Shown piece after piece: positions 63,922-64,000 of a stretch of DNA of 64,000 nt. This DNA comes from Yoonia tamlensis (GTDB lineage Bacteria > Pseudomonadota > Alphaproteobacteria > Rhodobacterales > Rhodobacteraceae). The stretch spans positions 584,097-648,096 of the forward strand of contig NZ_FOYP01000001.1 of the NCBI RefSeq assembly GCF_900115105.1. Reading direction: 5' to 3'. Made by a program: the position numbers and the translations under genes. The stretch's first letter is position 1, and every line of letters starts with the position of its first letter. The notes under the pieces were generated by a model. That model did not search any database. It was not told the DNA's origin and was given only the letters and a program-made list of their open reading frames with translations.

Positions 63922-64000
63922 CTATTCGTCCGTCGACAGTCCGCGGTATAGGCGGCCACCTTTGTAATGCTCGATCGCGTAGCGGATCAGCACGCCGATG
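63922..64000 (-). CDS. C-terminal end of a gene cut by the window edge
   Basis: The last 25 codons read IGVLIRYAIEHYKGGRLY and RGLSTDE, stop at 63922, two bases before the Hda-like start. An AI-2E/PerM-type permease often lies here in relatives, and this tail would fit, but the fragment is too short to be sure. Confidence 0.5.
   Translation of the reverse strand, partial: IGVLIRYAIEHYKGGRLYRGLSTDE

Overview
The window is a gene-dense (roughly 58-60% GC by eye), single-copy bacterial chromosome segment. It most resembles an alphaproteobacterium of the Rhodobacterales, roseobacter group. Supporting features are a divergent znuA / zur-znuCB locus, an rnpB-rpmG neighbourhood, small DUF1127 proteins, a DUF2927 lipoprotein, a PccR/ScfR-type propionate regulator next to pccB, a betI-betC-betB-betA choline operon divergent from choXWV, a Hint-domain secreted-type protein, and a short Hda-like DnaA regulator upstream of ppk1. 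I see no IS element, prophage, CRISPR array, tRNA or rRNA. The genus assignment is inference.

Layout. 1-2.5 kb: zinc uptake (znuA cut by the window edge, zur, znuC, znuB around a Zur palindrome). 2.5-11 kb: a long minus-strand series. It runs rluB-like pseudouridine synthase, terC, a 28-aa membrane peptide gene, xpaC-like, telA-like, DUF2927 lipoprotein, SPFH-GYF protein, zinc-ribbon membrane protein, fructokinase, dtd. From terC to the zinc-ribbon gene this looks like a tellurium/toxic-anion type envelope stress module. 11-15.6 kb: tadA, gatC-gatA, an Excalibur lipoprotein, an AmpD-like amidase, RNase P RNA and ribosomal protein L33. 15.6-20.5 kb: an accessory stretch with small ORFs, a cupin gene with a C-terminal frameshift, a Bax-inhibitor-1 family protein, a DUF1127/LysR pair, a quinone oxidoreductase and an XRE regulator. 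20.6-24.5 kb: inositol-monophosphatase family enzyme plus two purine deaminases (8-oxoguanine and guanine) around a CAP-domain lipoprotein. 24.6-31.7 kb: mgtE, 5-formyl-THF cyclo-ligase, an LRR lipoprotein, yebC, an SLC13 permease, a YmdB-like phosphoesterase and a DMT exporter.

31.7-39.9 kb is a complete choline system: choXWV imports choline, BetC cleaves choline sulfate, BetA and BetB oxidise choline to glycine betaine, and BetI sits beside an ATTGAC-GA-GTCAAT operator between the two divergent transcripts. 40.7-51.7 kb is the propionyl-CoA arm: the ScfR/PccR regulator, pccB, pccA and methylmalonyl-CoA mutase, with TTTGCAAA/TTAGCTAA boxes in front of pccR and of pccB. A methylmalonyl-CoA epimerase is not in the window. 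Three genes of unknown role lie between pccB and pccA, the last followed by a terminator hairpin that stops only 19 bases before the pccA start codon.

51.8-58.5 kb holds an outer-membrane barrel protein behind a perfect 16-bp palindrome, two GNAT acetyltransferases, a Hint protein, nhaA, a VOC protein, a TerB/J-domain protein and an EEP-family phosphatase. 58.5-64 kb carries a PP2C phosphatase, ppx, ppk1 (polyphosphate turnover), an Hda-like P-loop protein and the tail of one more gene.

Most of the window is ordinary housekeeping and osmolyte or carbon metabolism. The least explained items are the stress module with its tiny membrane peptide, the pccB-pccA insert with its misplaced terminator, the small ORFs at 15.7-16.2 kb, and the Hint protein.
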